From the NCBI GenBank assembly GCA_024516155.1, contig JAJJXM010000013.1:1-64000 (forward strand): DNA of 64,000 nucleotides. The letters run 5' to 3'. The notes under the pieces were generated by a model, which saw nothing but the letters and a program-made list of their open reading frames with translations, was not told where the DNA came from and did not search any database. The position numbers and the translations under genes were made by a program. Of this stretch, positions 19,046 through 31,077 are shown one piece after another. This DNA is from Pyronema omphalodes (taxonomy: Eukaryota > Ascomycota > Pezizomycetes > Pezizales > Pyronemataceae). Every line of letters starts with the position of its first letter. Within the stretch, counting starts at the first letter, position 1.

Positions 19046-20640
19046 CAACCCTTCATACAGCAGCAGCCCCTCCCGTTCTTCGCAAAGTCCCAATGCTACC
19101 TTCCGTCTATCTTCTCCCCAGTCCGTCATTTTCTTAATACCTCCTGTATCTCCTGATCCTCCCTTGTCTTCTGTTAATTTCTCTTACAATTCCTAGTCGA
19201 CCTGTATTTCCATGACCTCGGCAGAGTTGATCCAGAAGGTCTGCGGCGGCAAAAGGACTCGTTCCCTGTTCTGCCGGTGTTTCAGCTCCCCTTCCCAAGG
19301 AGATCTTCCTGATTCTCTCGATAGGATGTCGGGCTTTCCGCAAGTTTGCCAGGGTCGATAGTTTATTGGGAAGTCGTAGTCCGTCAACATTCCCAGCCCA
19401 CCTTGCTTGTCGTAGGTTTAGGTCTTTTTTCGTCGTCCAATATTGCCAATTTTTATGATCCGTTACTAAAAGCAATTTGTGTTGAGTATTCCTGCAGTCG
19501 TACCCCCTTTAGTTTAATCCTTCCACTATGGCGAGAAGTTCTTTATCATGTAATATCGTAATTTAGTGTCTGGGTCCTTCAGTGTTGCGCGAAAATATCC
19601 CAATGGATGTAGGATGCCCCTGGTCGTCTCGCTGTGAGCAACTGCACCGATGGCGCAGTCCGACGCATCTGTCTCCAGGGTTAGGGTTTTGTGGGGTCGA
19701 AATGGTCGTAGGATTGGTTCAGAAATCATTGCCCGGATCAGTTGTTCGAATCCTGATTTAGCCGCGTCGTCCCAATTTCCATGCTACATCATTTCTCGTC
19801 AATTTTGTAAAAGGCGCCGATGTTTTGCTGAAATCCCGGATAAACCTCCCGATAGAAGTTGGCAAACCCTATGAAACTCTGGATTCCCCTTCACGTTTGT
19901 TGGTTCCCTCCATTCTGGCACTGCCTTTTACCTTTTCCCGGATCCATCCGTATCCACGTTGGTGATATGATAATATCCCAAATACTCAGTCTCCGTGGTG
20001 TGAAATTCGCATTTTGGAGGCCTTGAGTCTCTCTTACCTTATCCACCCGTTGCAAAACTTCCTCACATGTTGTTGGTGTTGATGCAGATCATCCGAGTGA
20101 ATGAGGATGTCGTCAAGATATGCCAGACAGAAGATATCTACATAGTCACTGAGGACCTCGTTCATCCACCTCTGGAAGGATGCTGGAGCGTTGGTAAGGA
20201 CCGAAATGGCATGACCAAATACTCAAAAAGGCCCGTATTTCGTCCGAAAAGCAGTCTTCCATTCGTCCCCCTTTGCGATTCGCAGGTTATGATAGGCGTC
20301 CCGTACGTCGAGTTTCGTGTATATTTTTGCGTTGGATAGTCGATCCAACGCTTCCCCTATCAACGGGAGAGGTGTTCTATCTTTCACTGTGATCTCGTTA
20401 AGTCCCCGATAATCCACACAGAGTCTCAGTGTGCCATCCTTCTTTTATACAAAATGAATCGGGGCCCCCGCCGGTGATGTCGAGCGGCGTATCCATCCCT
20501 TCTCCAGACTAGTGTCCAACTATTCCTCAACGTTCTCAGCCTTCCCTCGTCCATGCTCGAAGGGGTCCGAATGCCAGAACCCCTCCCTCCACCAACGGAA
20601 TCCGATGGTCGTGATGGGCGGTGTGGGGGGCGTCCGGACA
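19046..20640 (-). pseudogene. pol: Element D reverse transcriptase, RNase H and integrase start
   Basis: Minus strand, reading from 20640 down. RT has [19 protein letters not shown] and [20 protein letters not shown], with the YLDD box near 20106-20125. RNase H has LTLETDASDCAIGAV (19670-19690) and KLRYYMIKNFSP. The connection domain LLVTDHKNWQYWTTKKDL lies near 19430-19470. Several frame changes occur. The CGA codon that is TGA at 14746 in E is still CGA here (about 20286). Confidence 0.8.
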
Positions 20641-20675
20641 CCTCTTCCTTATCGAATACTTGCAAGAAGTCATGA

Positions 20676-21160
20676 TATTCTACTGGAACAATATCACTGG
20701 CTGAGCGCGGGGTCGGTTCCTGCCGTCGCGAGTTGGGCTGAACTCGGGGATAAGGGCACCTGAACGGAGGCATACTGCACGTCCCGTAGCGATCCCATGG
20801 CGGCGTAAGCGATCCAGCCGAAGGTTCCTTCCCGTGCCTCCTCATCTTCGTCCTCTTCCTCGTCTCCATAGGCTTGCATTCGAAAAGGATCCTTTTGTGC
20901 ACCATCCTGGATCCGTTATATTCTACTGAACAATATCAACTGGCTGAGCGCGGGGGTCGGTTCCTGCCGTCGCGAGTTGGCTGAACTCGGGGATAAGGGC
21001 ACCTGAACGGAGGCATACTGGACGTCCCGTAGCGATCCCATGGCGGCGTAAGCGATCCAGCCGAAGGTTTCCTTCCCGTGCCTCCTCATCTTCGTCCGTC
21101 GTCCCTCGTCTCCATAGGCTTGCATTTCGAAAAGGATCCTTTGTGCACATCCTGGATCCG
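20676..21160 (-). repeat. Tandem duplication of ~242 bp
   Basis: 20676-20917 and 20918-21160 are near-identical. Both run from TTCTACTG-AACAATATCA through GCGATCCAGCCGAAGG to CATCCTGGATCCG. They differ by small indels, which suggests recent slippage or unequal exchange. Confidence 0.85.
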
Positions 21161-21540
21161 TTTCCGTTCCTCCTTTTCTTCTTCCCCCCTTCGCGCTGCA
21201 TTCGAAAAGGATCTTTTTATGCAGCATCCCGGAACTCTTTCCGTTCCTTCCTCTTTTCCATCCTTTCCTTCGTTCTGCATTCGAAAAGGATCGTTTTGTT
21301 CGTTATTGAAGATCCTTTTCTGTTCCTTCTTCCCATAGTCCCTCCTGTCCTTCATTCGAAAAGGATCATTTTGTTCGTTAATTTGGATCTCTTTTCGTTC
21401 CTCCTCCTCCTGGTCCTTCTCGACCATCATTCGAAAGGGATCATTTTGTCTGTCTTCCCAGGTCCCTTGTAGCTCCTCCTCTTCTTCGTCCCTTCCCATG
21501 TCCTCCTCGAACCCCCTTCGAAAAGGATCATCTTGTGCTC
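21116..21540 (-). repeat. Minisatellite coding a ~25-residue NDPFRM repeat
   Basis: Six or more units of about 75-87 bp, each beginning TTCGAAARGGATC on the plus strand, at about 21126, 21200, 21278, 21355, 21430 and 21518. In minus sense the consensus is (E)QNDPFRM followed by a charged stretch rich in Glu, Lys and Arg. The frame 21086-21499 stays open through most units. Confidence 0.75.
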
Positions 21541-21764
21541 TGTCTTGGACCCTTCCTTGTTACTCATCTTCCCTCTCCTTTCCTGGTCCCCTTTGATCTT
21601 CTTCGCCACGGATCATCTTCTTGTTTCTTCTTTTTCGTTCGATCGTCCCAGGTTTCCTCCTTTCTTCCCATCTTGCTTCGCATATTCTTTCTTCCCTGGC
21701 TGCGGTCTGCGCAGTGTCCAGTTGATATTGTTGAAAAGCGTCGTCTTCCGTTACCGTGGTCGCG

Positions 21765-23109
21765 TGTGAACCTGGGTATTGAGGCTTTCAATACAGAGGC
21801 TTTCCGATCAGTTTGTGCTTCGTCTGAAAGATATTCAACTAAAAGATTTTCCCAGAGCTAGGAAGTAAACTAATCGATCAACAGGCCGAATAAACTTAAG
21901 GGTCTCTCTCGAGGTAATGGTGTAGATAGGTATAGTCGTAACAAGAGATCAAGTTTCTGATGCTGGAGGAGACGGTGGGAAGACTTAGGGTCTTTATAGA
22001 CTTTCGTCTACAAGTTCGCCCAGACTTCCCAAGGGAACCAACTTCCAAACTAAGCAGGAGATAAGACGTGAGTCAATTCTTTGACAATCTGCCGATGGCT
22101 CGCATCATGCTGCATGCGCAATTATATTAATTGCTCACTTGCATGATGACCTTCGTGTCAGATTAATCCTTGACATTCCTTGCCGTGCTACCACACCTTC
22201 CAATCAGGTATTGGGGTTAAGCGCCTAGTGGAGGGTACTCCACTTGAGCGCATAATGCAGTGACTCCTCTGATAATGACATGTGAGTCATATATCTTATG
22301 AGTCGTCTTGATCATAGATCTCCCTAGAGAATCTCGATTGCGAGTGAAGGAATCTGACATCATAAGGCAGACTATGCCTACCGGAGCGCACTGCCCCGTC
22401 ACATTCCTGTGTGATGTCATTTGCCCCCCTGCGCGCACTTGCGCGCAGCCACACCCTGGTGTGTACGCAAACGCCGTCTTATCTTGCAGTTGGTAGTCAT
22501 TGGCCTAAGGTCGCGTCATATCAGTTCCATCCAACAGTTTCCCTGAGCGGTGTTCCTTGCTGCAGAACGTCGTCTCATGCTGATGCAATCTTGACCCTTG
22601 TCCTGCGCTCCACTCCTGTTGGCTGACTAGACTCTGCCTTCGTTCCTTGGCCGACTATCCTTCCAACTCAGACCTCGATGATCACATTCGCCTGCCTTGC
22701 AATGCTCCTGAGAATTCCCTTCTCTTGCAAGCCCCTGGTAGCCTGGCTTGTGGAACACAACCTCAAGTATAAGGAGGTGTCCCTTCGCCGTCGTCTTCTG
22801 TTCTCCATCAGCGTCGTCTGTAGTTTTTCTCATGGGTAGTCGACACCCATGAGGTAAGTTTATACATCGTTCCCATCCATCTGATGATCCTCCAAAACTG
22901 ACAGTGAATAACAGGTAGCGACGCCTCGGCCGGGATCCTCGTGAGTGTCTTTCGGAAAGTCACGATCACGTGACGTGGCTAGCTGGAGCTCCTCAGGGGT
23001 TCCGCCCGGGATACTAACCTTATTATCATTCTCTTCCTGCGAGTTTGCCATGTTCTCTAAATGTTATACATGTTACCTATTCTATACTCACACAATATAG
23101 GGTGTGACA
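21765..23109 (-). repeat. 3' LTR of element B'
   Basis: 1345 bp. Minus sense starts TGTCACACCCTATATTG at 23109 and ends CCCAGGTTCACA at 21765. A purine-rich plus-strand primer (GGGGGGAGGTGG) lies just outside at about 23110-23123. It contains the two U3 hairpins near 22428-22452 and the long one at 22102-22149. Confidence 0.9.
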
Positions 23110-23280
23110 CCACCTCCCCCCTGTTCAAGCTTCGTCCCGAAGCAAGTAGCTTATCATTCTGTGATCGCACCTCGCCGCAGCCAAGTGACTTAGTGATCAT
23201 ATATGGATGTAGTCCTCCAGCCCCTACATCCTACTACCAACTCGACCTAATGAAAACCTCGTGGGAAAAACATTAAGCCT

Positions 23281-24980
23281 TAATCCTTGAGTCGGTAGTC
23301 CCTCGGAGAATCAGGGTACTTGAGATGAAACTCTCGTAACTTCTCCTGACCTCCTACTGAAAAGTTGTCGAATGGTTCTGCCGTCCAGTCTTTTTGTTGG
23401 GCCAACCTAGCCATTTAACAAGGTACAATACTCGATTCCAGATTTATAGCTGCTCATGATTCATCGATATCGTATTCCTCGCTTCCCTCAACATCATCTG
23501 CCTCCCGTAAAATTTTATTGTGTCTGGTGGAGCCCGAGTTCCTGCTCTAAAGGGCTCAAGTAAAGAGGTATGGAAGACGTTGTGTATCTTCCATTTCCGT
23601 GGGAGCGTAAGTTGAACTGCTGTTGGGGAGATGACTTTTCGACTTGGAAGGGACCATGTAGTTTATGATCTAACTTCTTGATGGGCGTCTTGTTCGTATG
23701 TTGCGTCCATCTAACATAAACCAAGTCTCCTACTTGGTAATCTGGTGCCTCCTGTCGTTTCTGGTCTGCATATGTTTTCATTCGTTCTTGTGTTTTTGAA
23801 GGGTTGACTTGGCTCCTTCGTGAATGGTATGCATCCAGTGGGGCGTAGGCTTTGCTGGCTGGGTTGCGCACAGCAGTTGCCGAAGGGTTGCTCGTATTTG
23901 GGTAAAACCCATAGTTAGGCGTAAAAGGGTGAAAGTCCAGTTGCGGCTTGTGACTGAGTTATTGTATGCGAACTCAGCCATGGGTAAGAGATCAGCCCAG
24001 TCGTCCATTTCGTGGTTAACAAAAGAGCGGAGGTAAGCTTCAATTGTTTGGTTGAGCCGTTCCGTTTTGTCCATCTGTTTGTGGGTGGAAGGCTGTTGAC
24101 ATTCTTGGTTTTATTCCTAACGTTCCAAGAAATGCTTTCCAGGTGGTGCTTGTGAACCTGGAGTCTCTGTCCGACACTATGTCCTTGGGTAAGCCGTGCA
24201 ACTTCCAAATTTCCTTTGCGAAAAATCCTGACAAGGTCTGCAGTTGTCTTGCCATCTTTCTGTAGGGGAATGAAGTGCGCCATTTTAGTAAATCGATCAA
24301 CTATAACCCATAGTTGATCACACCCATTTGATTCTGGTAGGTCGGTGATGAAATCCATAGCAATAGACTGCCATGGGGCATATGTTAATTCCAAAGGTTG
24401 CAACATCCCATACTTAAGGTGCCTAGCCGTCTTGTCCTTCTGACATTCCAAACAGCTTGATATATTCAATTATTTTTCATCCATCTTCGGCCACCAAAAG
24501 TTTCTTCTTATTAATTCAATGGTCTTATCCTGACCAAAGTGTCCTGCAATTTTCGAGTTGTGCTCCGATTCCAGGACCATGTTGACTAAATCCTTTGGCA
24601 CCCATAACTTCTCTTTCCGATAGATTATGCCATCTTCTATCGTTAGTGGATCCTTTATTTTGTTTGCTGCTTTTTTATAATTTTCGTCCAGTTCTCCAGC
24701 TCTTTAACCATCTTCAAAAATTCGCCAGACCATTTAACAGAAGGAATAGAATTAGCCGTGCTGAAGAAACATGAATGAAGTTCCTTCTCCTCCACTGCTG
24801 ATTGCTGAAATCGATGCAAAATGTTCTTTGTGAAGGATAGTCGTAATCGGCTGATCCTCACCTCCCCCCTTTTCAGGGCGGAACTCCGGACGCCTTGACA
24901 ATGCATCTGGCTTCCCATTCTTACTTCCAGGTCTGTAAAAAATTTAAAGTCAATACCAGCAAGTTCTTGATCCCACCTTG
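23281..24980 (-). pseudogene. pol: Element B' integrase and chromodomain
   Basis: Integrase: SSCLECQKDKTARHLKYG (Cys pair), [45 protein letters not shown]. The Glu region is frameshifted around 24050. GPY/F-like module and KKLDHKLHGPFQVE at 23600-23700. The chromodomain end near 23281-23420 matches C2 (QKDWTAEPFDNFSVGGQEK). Confidence 0.8.
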
Positions 24981-26975
24981 CTTGACACGATTGAGTACTT
25001 TTGTTTGTGGTGAAGTACTCAAATTTTGATGGTCGCTGAATACCTGACACTGTGTGCATTGCTCCCTCCAAGTATCTTCTCCATATTTTAAACGAATCCA
25101 CAATAGCTAAAAGCTCTTTATCATGGATTTCGTAGTTGATTTCTGCCGGAGTAAATTTCCTGGAGTGAAAAGCAATAGGGTGCAGCTTCCGTCCTCTCCT
25201 TTCTGAGAAAGGACTGCGCCTAAGGCAAAGTCAAGACAGCATCAGTTTCAACAATGCAACCTTTTTAGGATCAAAATGACCCAATATTGGTGCCTTCGTA
25301 AACCTCTGCTTCAACTCATCAAATGCCAATTCCATGGCAACAGTCCATTCCCACTATCTTTGGATCGCCCTTGGTAGATTCAGTAAGAGGACGACAAATT
25401 CTTGAAAAGTCCTTTATGAATCGGCGATAGAAGTTTGCAAATCCAAGAAAGCCTTGTGTCCTCTTCAAGGATCTAGGAGGTTCCCAAACCAGGACGGTTT
25501 CCACTTTATCCTTTGGCCATCTCAATTCCCTTTTCGCTTATAATATACCCCAAAAATTCCACTTTGTTTGTCCCCCAAACACATTTTTCCGGAGATATTA
25601 CCAGCCCATTTTCTTCCAGTCTTTTTAAGACTTCCTTAACCAATTCATCATGTTCCTCCTCCGTCTCCGCGTAAATCAGAACATCATCAATATAAGCAAT
25701 CACTCCCTGATCCAACATGTCCCTAAAGATATGATTCATCATATCTGGAATGTGGCCGGTGCATTGCTTAATCCAAAGGGCATAACCAAAAACTCATAAA
25801 GCCCATACCTGCATCTGAAGGCTGTTTTCCATTCATCGCCTTCTTTGATCCTAATCAAATGATAACCGTTCTTCAAATCCATTTTCGTGAAGAACCTAGC
25901 TCCTCTTACTCTGTCTTGTAATTCAGACATAAGAGGGAGGGGGTAGCGATTTGCTATTGTTATTTTATTAATCCCCCTATAGTCAACACAAAGCCGTAGA
26001 CCTCGCCCATGGGGTTTTGGCACAAAGAGAATGGGTGCTGCGGCAGGAGATTTTGATGGTCTAATCTTGCCTGTCCTTAGCATTTCTTTTAGCCATTCTC
26101 TGAGTGTCTCCAGTTCGACTTCATTAAGCGCATAGACTGGTCCCCAAGGAGGAGTCTCTCCTTCCTTTAAGTCTATGGCATGGTCGTAAGACTTGTGTTC
26201 TGGAAGCTTGTCTGCTGCTTCCTTGGTCATGATATTGATCCACTTACGGAATTTCTCAGGGACTTGTTGAAGTGCCTCTGACAATTCCTCTTTAGTGGCA
26301 ATGGCTGATATGGCCTATAACTGAGGCCTCAGGGTGGTCGAGTACTCGTCTATCGACCTTAAGGGAAATGTACTGGCCTGAGCCTTAGTACAATGTTCGG
26401 TGCAACGTGGAGTTGTGAAGGAGATGTTATTGCTTTCTCCCCACATGTTGCAAGGTTGGTGTTTTGCCATCCACCAGTAAGGTAGATGACATCGCAGTCG
26501 CTGTCAAGAGGGGCGACTTCGAAGGATTCGGCTGCAAAGTGTTGTTTATGTTGCAGCATGAAAGGTACCGTAAAGAATTCTCCAGCTCCAGCAACTACCT
26601 CATTATTGAAGTTGCGATTTGAAGAGGCTGGTCTCTCTTCACAGTAGGAATTTTGTAAGTTTGGACAAAACCTTTGTCCAGTAAAGCTGAGGTGGAGCCT
26701 GTATCAAGTAGGACTCGCACCGTTCGAATTTGTTCTTTGACCAATTCAACACCATGTTGATTATTGGCCTTTTTCCGTGATAAGGTGGAACCAAGGCTTC
26801 CATTTGTTTCCTTGGAAGAGGTTCCATTGTCGGTTCGTCGATTTTTTGTCTTGATCGACCCCAAGTTGTCTGTTGATTTTCTTTTTGTTCCACAACATAA
26901 TATTTCCTGCGTCAGATGTACATTCCTCCTCCTCAGGTGACGCAACCCTAGAGGATCTTAAAAATCCGACTCCTC
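24980..26975 (-). pseudogene. pol: Element B' protease, reverse transcriptase and RNase H
   Basis: Protease VRVLLDTGSTSALLDKGF (about 26660-26720) has the classic DTGS triad. RT at 25739-26284 and 25506-25742 has [43 protein letters not shown] and AYIDDVLIYAET (catalytic YIDD). [19 protein letters not shown] follows at about 25390-25450. RNase H (to about 24980) is broken around 25180-25260, where the [14 protein letters not shown] motif is scrambled by indels. Confidence 0.8.
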
Positions 26976-26989
26976 ATCATTGCTCAATC

Positions 26990-29140
26990 TCCCAAATCCT
27001 GGGCTGAGCATCTTCCATTATTTCATCCTCATCCTGCCGCACTGCTGCGGTCTTTGTCTTTTTTGTTTTCCTTGGGCTTCTCCTGCCCTTTTTCCATCAT
27101 CATCATCGTCTCTCTTCCTCTTGCCTGAGGAAGCAACCTTTCCTTCGTCCAGAGAGCTCTGTTCCTCCAACTGTCCTTATTGCGAACAATCGAACATTTT
27201 ATGTCCCTGATCGTCCGCATCTCCAACAGTCAGCCTTTTCCTTCTTATGTTTATCAATTTCGCTCTGAGGAACATTCGTGCGAGGCTCCCTCCCGACGCA
27301 AAAATGGACTTCTTGTCCTTCTTTCCAGTGAAACCTTTTTTCTCCTTTTTATCCTTGAAACTTGTCCTTGTGCTGCACCTCCTTTTGGGCGCACAATTTC
27401 CTTATGTTTTCCCTTATCTTTATGGACGGTCCTCCCGCACTTCCAAAGTCTTTTTCTTATGACCCTCAATTCTTCATCCAAATTTTCAACAACGTGAGCA
27501 GCTTCTTTGACTGCATCAATCATTGCCTTCGTCGTCAGTTGGATCCCCACAACCTTTGATATACCATCTTTTTAATGGCCGGTGTCATGGCCTCCCAAAT
27601 TACGTTCCTGTACATGGACCAATTGCTCCACACGCATATTAGGTCCTCCAATTGGTATTAATCATCAATATCTCCATCATACTGGAGCTCTGTAATCCTT
27701 TTAACGTCCTTCTGGGCCTCCCGCTTATCCTCAAACTTGTTTCAATAGAGCTTGAGAAAGCTACCCATGTATCTTCAGTCCTTGCCTCTGAATATTTTCG
27801 CCGTTCCTGGTGCCAACTGAGAGCTTTGTGAGTAAGCAAGCTCCCAACCCATTTTACCTGGTCATCCTCGTCCGGGAACGCCTTGGCGTATGTTGCAATA
27901 TAGTCTTGAACAGACATCCACCAAGCCCTAAATAAATTCTTGTCTTTCCCGGAAAAATATTGTGGAGCCTTCATCTCAGGCATTTTGGGGTCTCCTCGGT
28001 TCGTTGACCCCAGATTGCTGCAATTTGTTGACAAGTGATTCCAAAAATGCTCCGTTGCATTTTTTGCTTCAGGCTTCTTTTGTTGAGCCTTTTGTTTGCG
28101 CTCCTGGCGCTTTCTCTCCAACGCTTTTCTGATGTATGAATCATCTGAGTCTTCGCCGTCCGAAGGATCAGATGGTGGTGGTGGAGGTGGTGGGAGTCCT
28201 TCCTCCTGGTGGTTTACTGCCCCTACCACCATTTCTGCCGTTGTCTGCAGGGGTTCCATCTTCTGATGGAGGCAAGGGGACTTCAGGTGCTCTGCCGAGG
28301 GAGGGAGGTCTGGGAGTCATCTCCTCATGCATAGCCTCGGTTAGAGACTTAGCATCGAAATGTTCCTTTCTCTGGATTTTTGACATAACAAGGCCAATAA
28401 CCTTGTTTACCAATTCCATCTTTTCCTCCTCTCTCTGCTCTTCATAATCCAGCAGACGTTGCTGGTGCACCTCTTCAGCTCTAGACAGAGCTGCAATCCG
28501 CCTATCTCTTTGTTCATCATCCTGCTCTCGGATGGCGTCTTTGTGTATTCTTTTGAAAGGCCCATTCCTCGATCTCCTTGTTGATCTGTAATTGCCTCTG
28601 GGCAAAGGCTTCGAGGATGGCATTGGTCGTCTGAATGCCGTGTTTTGAGTCTTTCTGCAGCCGCTTGGTGGCTGCCTCTTTGGTTTGAGTGTCCGTGGCA
28701 AGTTCGCCAATTGTCCTCCAAACTTGGCCGGCCAAAGTCAGTTGCCTGGCCATGAACGAGTCTGGTAACGGTTTGAAGGTTGACCTCTTGGTCAAGGATT
28801 GCCCTTCTTTGCTAGGATGTCCGTAAGCTTTCGCATCCCCTGGGCCATTTCCTGATAGAGTCCCTTCATCCGTTGTAGTTCTTCGTCATTGCAGCTCCTG
28901 ATCCTGCTGCTTCCATCAATCTCTTAATGTCCTCCTCAGTCGAATTCATCCTTGTCCATCATTAAAATCACCCACTGTGGTACCTTCGCCTAGGTGAAGA
29001 GGTGGTGCCATGATGAAACCCTTGGTTGTCCCACAGAGGTGACTCCTCCCAGGAGCGAGGACGGGTGATGCTGACAGTATCAGCCATAGGCGCATCAAGT
29101 CGTCATGGGTGGCACCGCCGGTGAGTCTGTGTGAGGCCAT
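26990..29140 (-). pseudogene. gag: Element B' gag
   Basis: Starts near 29140 with MASHRLTGGATHDD, corresponding to the start of B and C gag. The charged coiled-coil region lies at 28168-28800, the proline-rich spacer near 28190, and the core (FRAWWMSVQDYIATYAKAF, QVKWVGSLLTHKALSWHQE) at 27700-27960. The Lys-rich tail and knuckle region at 27000-27550 are damaged. The end reads GAT TTT TAA near 26962, the same frameshift context as in C1 and C2. Confidence 0.75.
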
Positions 29141-29258
29141 TGTAGATTGAAGTTTTCGTTTGTAGTTTTTGAGGAGTGTTGGTGTTTCTTGCCCTAGAAG
29201 AGGGTCTTCCGTATTCGTGTCGAAAGTAAACTTAGTAGCTTGAGCCTTAAGTTTATAG

Positions 29259-30599
29259 TGTGAACCTGGGTATTGAGGCTTTCAATACAGAGGCTTTCCG
29301 ATCAGTTGTGTGCTTCGTCGAAAGATATTCAACTAAAATTTCCCAAGAAGCTAGGAAGTAACTAATCGATCACAGGCCGAATAAACTTAAGGGTCTCGTC
29401 CTGAGGTATTGGTGTAGATAGGTATAGTCGTAACAAGAGATCAAGTTGCTGATGCTGGAGGAGACGGTGGGAAGACTTAGGGTCTTTTATAGACTTTCGT
29501 CTACAAGTTCGCCCAGACTTCCCAAGGGAACCAACTTCCAAACTAAGCAGGAGATAAGACGTGAGTCAATTCTTTGACAAATCTGCCGATGGCTCGCATC
29601 ATGCTGCATGCGCAATTATATTAATTGCTCACTTGCATGATGACCTCGTGTCAGATTAATCCTTGACATTCCTTGCCGTGCTACCACACCTTCCAATCAG
29701 GTATTGGGGTTAAGCGCCTAGTGGAGGGTTACTCCACTTGAGCGCATAATGCAATGACTCCTCTGATAATGACATGTGAGTCATATATCTTATGAGTCGT
29801 CTTGATCATAGATCTCCCTAGAGAATCTCGATTGCGAGTGAAGGAATCTGACATCATAAGGCATACCATGCCTACCGGAGCGCACTGCCCCGTCACATTC
29901 CTGTGTGATGTCATTTGCCCCACCTGCGCGCACTTGCGCGCAGCCACACCCTGGTGTGTACGCAAACGCCGTCTTATCTTGCAGTTGGTAGTCATTGGCC
30001 TAAGGTCGCGTCATATCAGTTCCATCCAACAGTTTCCCTGAGTGGTGTTCCTTGCTGCAGGACGTCGTCTCATGCTATGCAATCTTGACCCTTGTCCTGA
30101 GCTCCCTCCTGTTGGCTGACTAGACTCTGCCTTGTTCCTTGGCCGACTATCCGCCCAACTCAGACCTCGGATGATCCTATTCGCTGCCTTGCATGTCTCC
30201 TGAGAATTCCCTTCTCTTGCAAGCCCTCTGGTAGCCGTGCTTGGTGGAACACAACCTCAAGTATAAGGAGGTGTCCTTTCGCCGTCGTCTTCTTTCTCCA
30301 TCAGCGTCGTCTGTAGTTTTCTCATGGGTAAGTCGACACCCATGAGGTAAGTTTTCTCGTTCCCATCCATCTGTGATCCTCCCAAACTGACAGTGAATAA
30401 CAGGTAGCGACGCCTCGGGCCGGGATCCTCGTGAGGTCCTTTCGGAAAGTCACGAATCACGTGACGTGGCTAGCTGGAGCTCCTCAGGGGGTTCCGGCCC
30501 GGGATACTAACCTTATTATTCATTCTCCTGTCGAGTTTGCCATGTTCTCATAATGTTATACATGTTACCTATTCTATACTCACACAATAGGGTGTGACA
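29259..30599 (-). repeat. 5' LTR of element B'
   Basis: 1341 bp, close to 21765-23109. TATA-like GTCTTTTATAGAC lies near 29485 (minus sense TATAAAAGA). The self-priming partner CCCTTAAGTTTAT is at 29381-29393 and its complement, the primer site, at 29245-29256. Confidence 0.9.
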
Positions 30600-30604
30600 T
30601 CGCG

Positions 30605-31020
30605 TGAGGTGAGCTCGAGGTCCCTAAGCCCCTCTTAGCGCAACGCGCCAAGGCGAACGTAACTCTTCCCTCGTTCCAGTCGATACTGGGGTTCTGCGTC
30701 CGGAGCCATGGAAGCCCCACAATGATAGGTGAGTTTCCAATCGTGATACAATGCCGTCGAATATCCTCCTGGTGGTTGTTGATCTGTAGTCTCACCATAG
30801 CTTCGTGGGTGACTGGTCCACTAGCTATCTCTCGTCCGTCCACTGCCAACACCCTTCGTGGGACGTCCTTCTTCTTCAACGGATCCCCACCCTTTCCGCA
30901 TATTCCTTATCGATGAGTTCTCCTCGCTCCACAGTCTACCATGGCCGTCGTGGTGTGTTCTCGGTTATCTTTTCCTTTTATTCTACTTTCAATCTGATCT
31001 TTTCATGTCGCCGGAATGGA
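30605..31020 (-). pseudogene. pol: Element D retropepsin
   Basis: RRVLAVDGREIASGPVTHEA and CITIGNSPIIVGLPWLRTQN (30650-30880) are the second half of the protease and closely match E. The active-site strand MVDCGA lies near 30935 in a shifted frame. The downstream part continues on the other side of B' at 21759. Confidence 0.8.
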
Positions 31021-31077
31021 CCTACGCTAGATATCATGTAGGCTGGTTCCGGATTGTCTGGTTCGGCGGAACTCTTC

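Larger units (their letters stand above)
20426..21759 (-). pseudogene. pol: Element D protease-RT linker, expanded by repeats
   Basis: Between protease and RT, D has about 1.1 kb of linker against a few hundred bp in E. It includes DIVPVEYHDFLQVFDKEE (the same motif precedes RT in A and E), a ~240 bp tandem duplication and a set of ~75-87 bp repeats coding NDPFRM-type units. Frames are highly charged (Glu, Lys, Arg). The segment ends at the TCGCG duplication of B' and resumes at 30605. Confidence 0.65.
21765..30599 (-). mobile_element. Ty3/gypsy element B', full length, nested in D
   Basis: Complete minus-strand element with LTRs at 21765-23109 and 29259-30599 and a perfect 5-bp target duplication TCGCG at 21760-21764 and 30600-30604. 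The internal region holds gag, protease, RT, RNase H, integrase and chromodomain in the usual order. It is the same subfamily as B and a diverged sister of C. Frames are shifted many times. Confidence 0.92.

Noticed and set aside
28136..28447. 103-codon frame antisense to B' gag, and the similar 7017-7589 frame antisense to B gag
   Set aside because: Reverse-strand shadow of the proline-rich spacer and coiled coil; present wherever gag is present.
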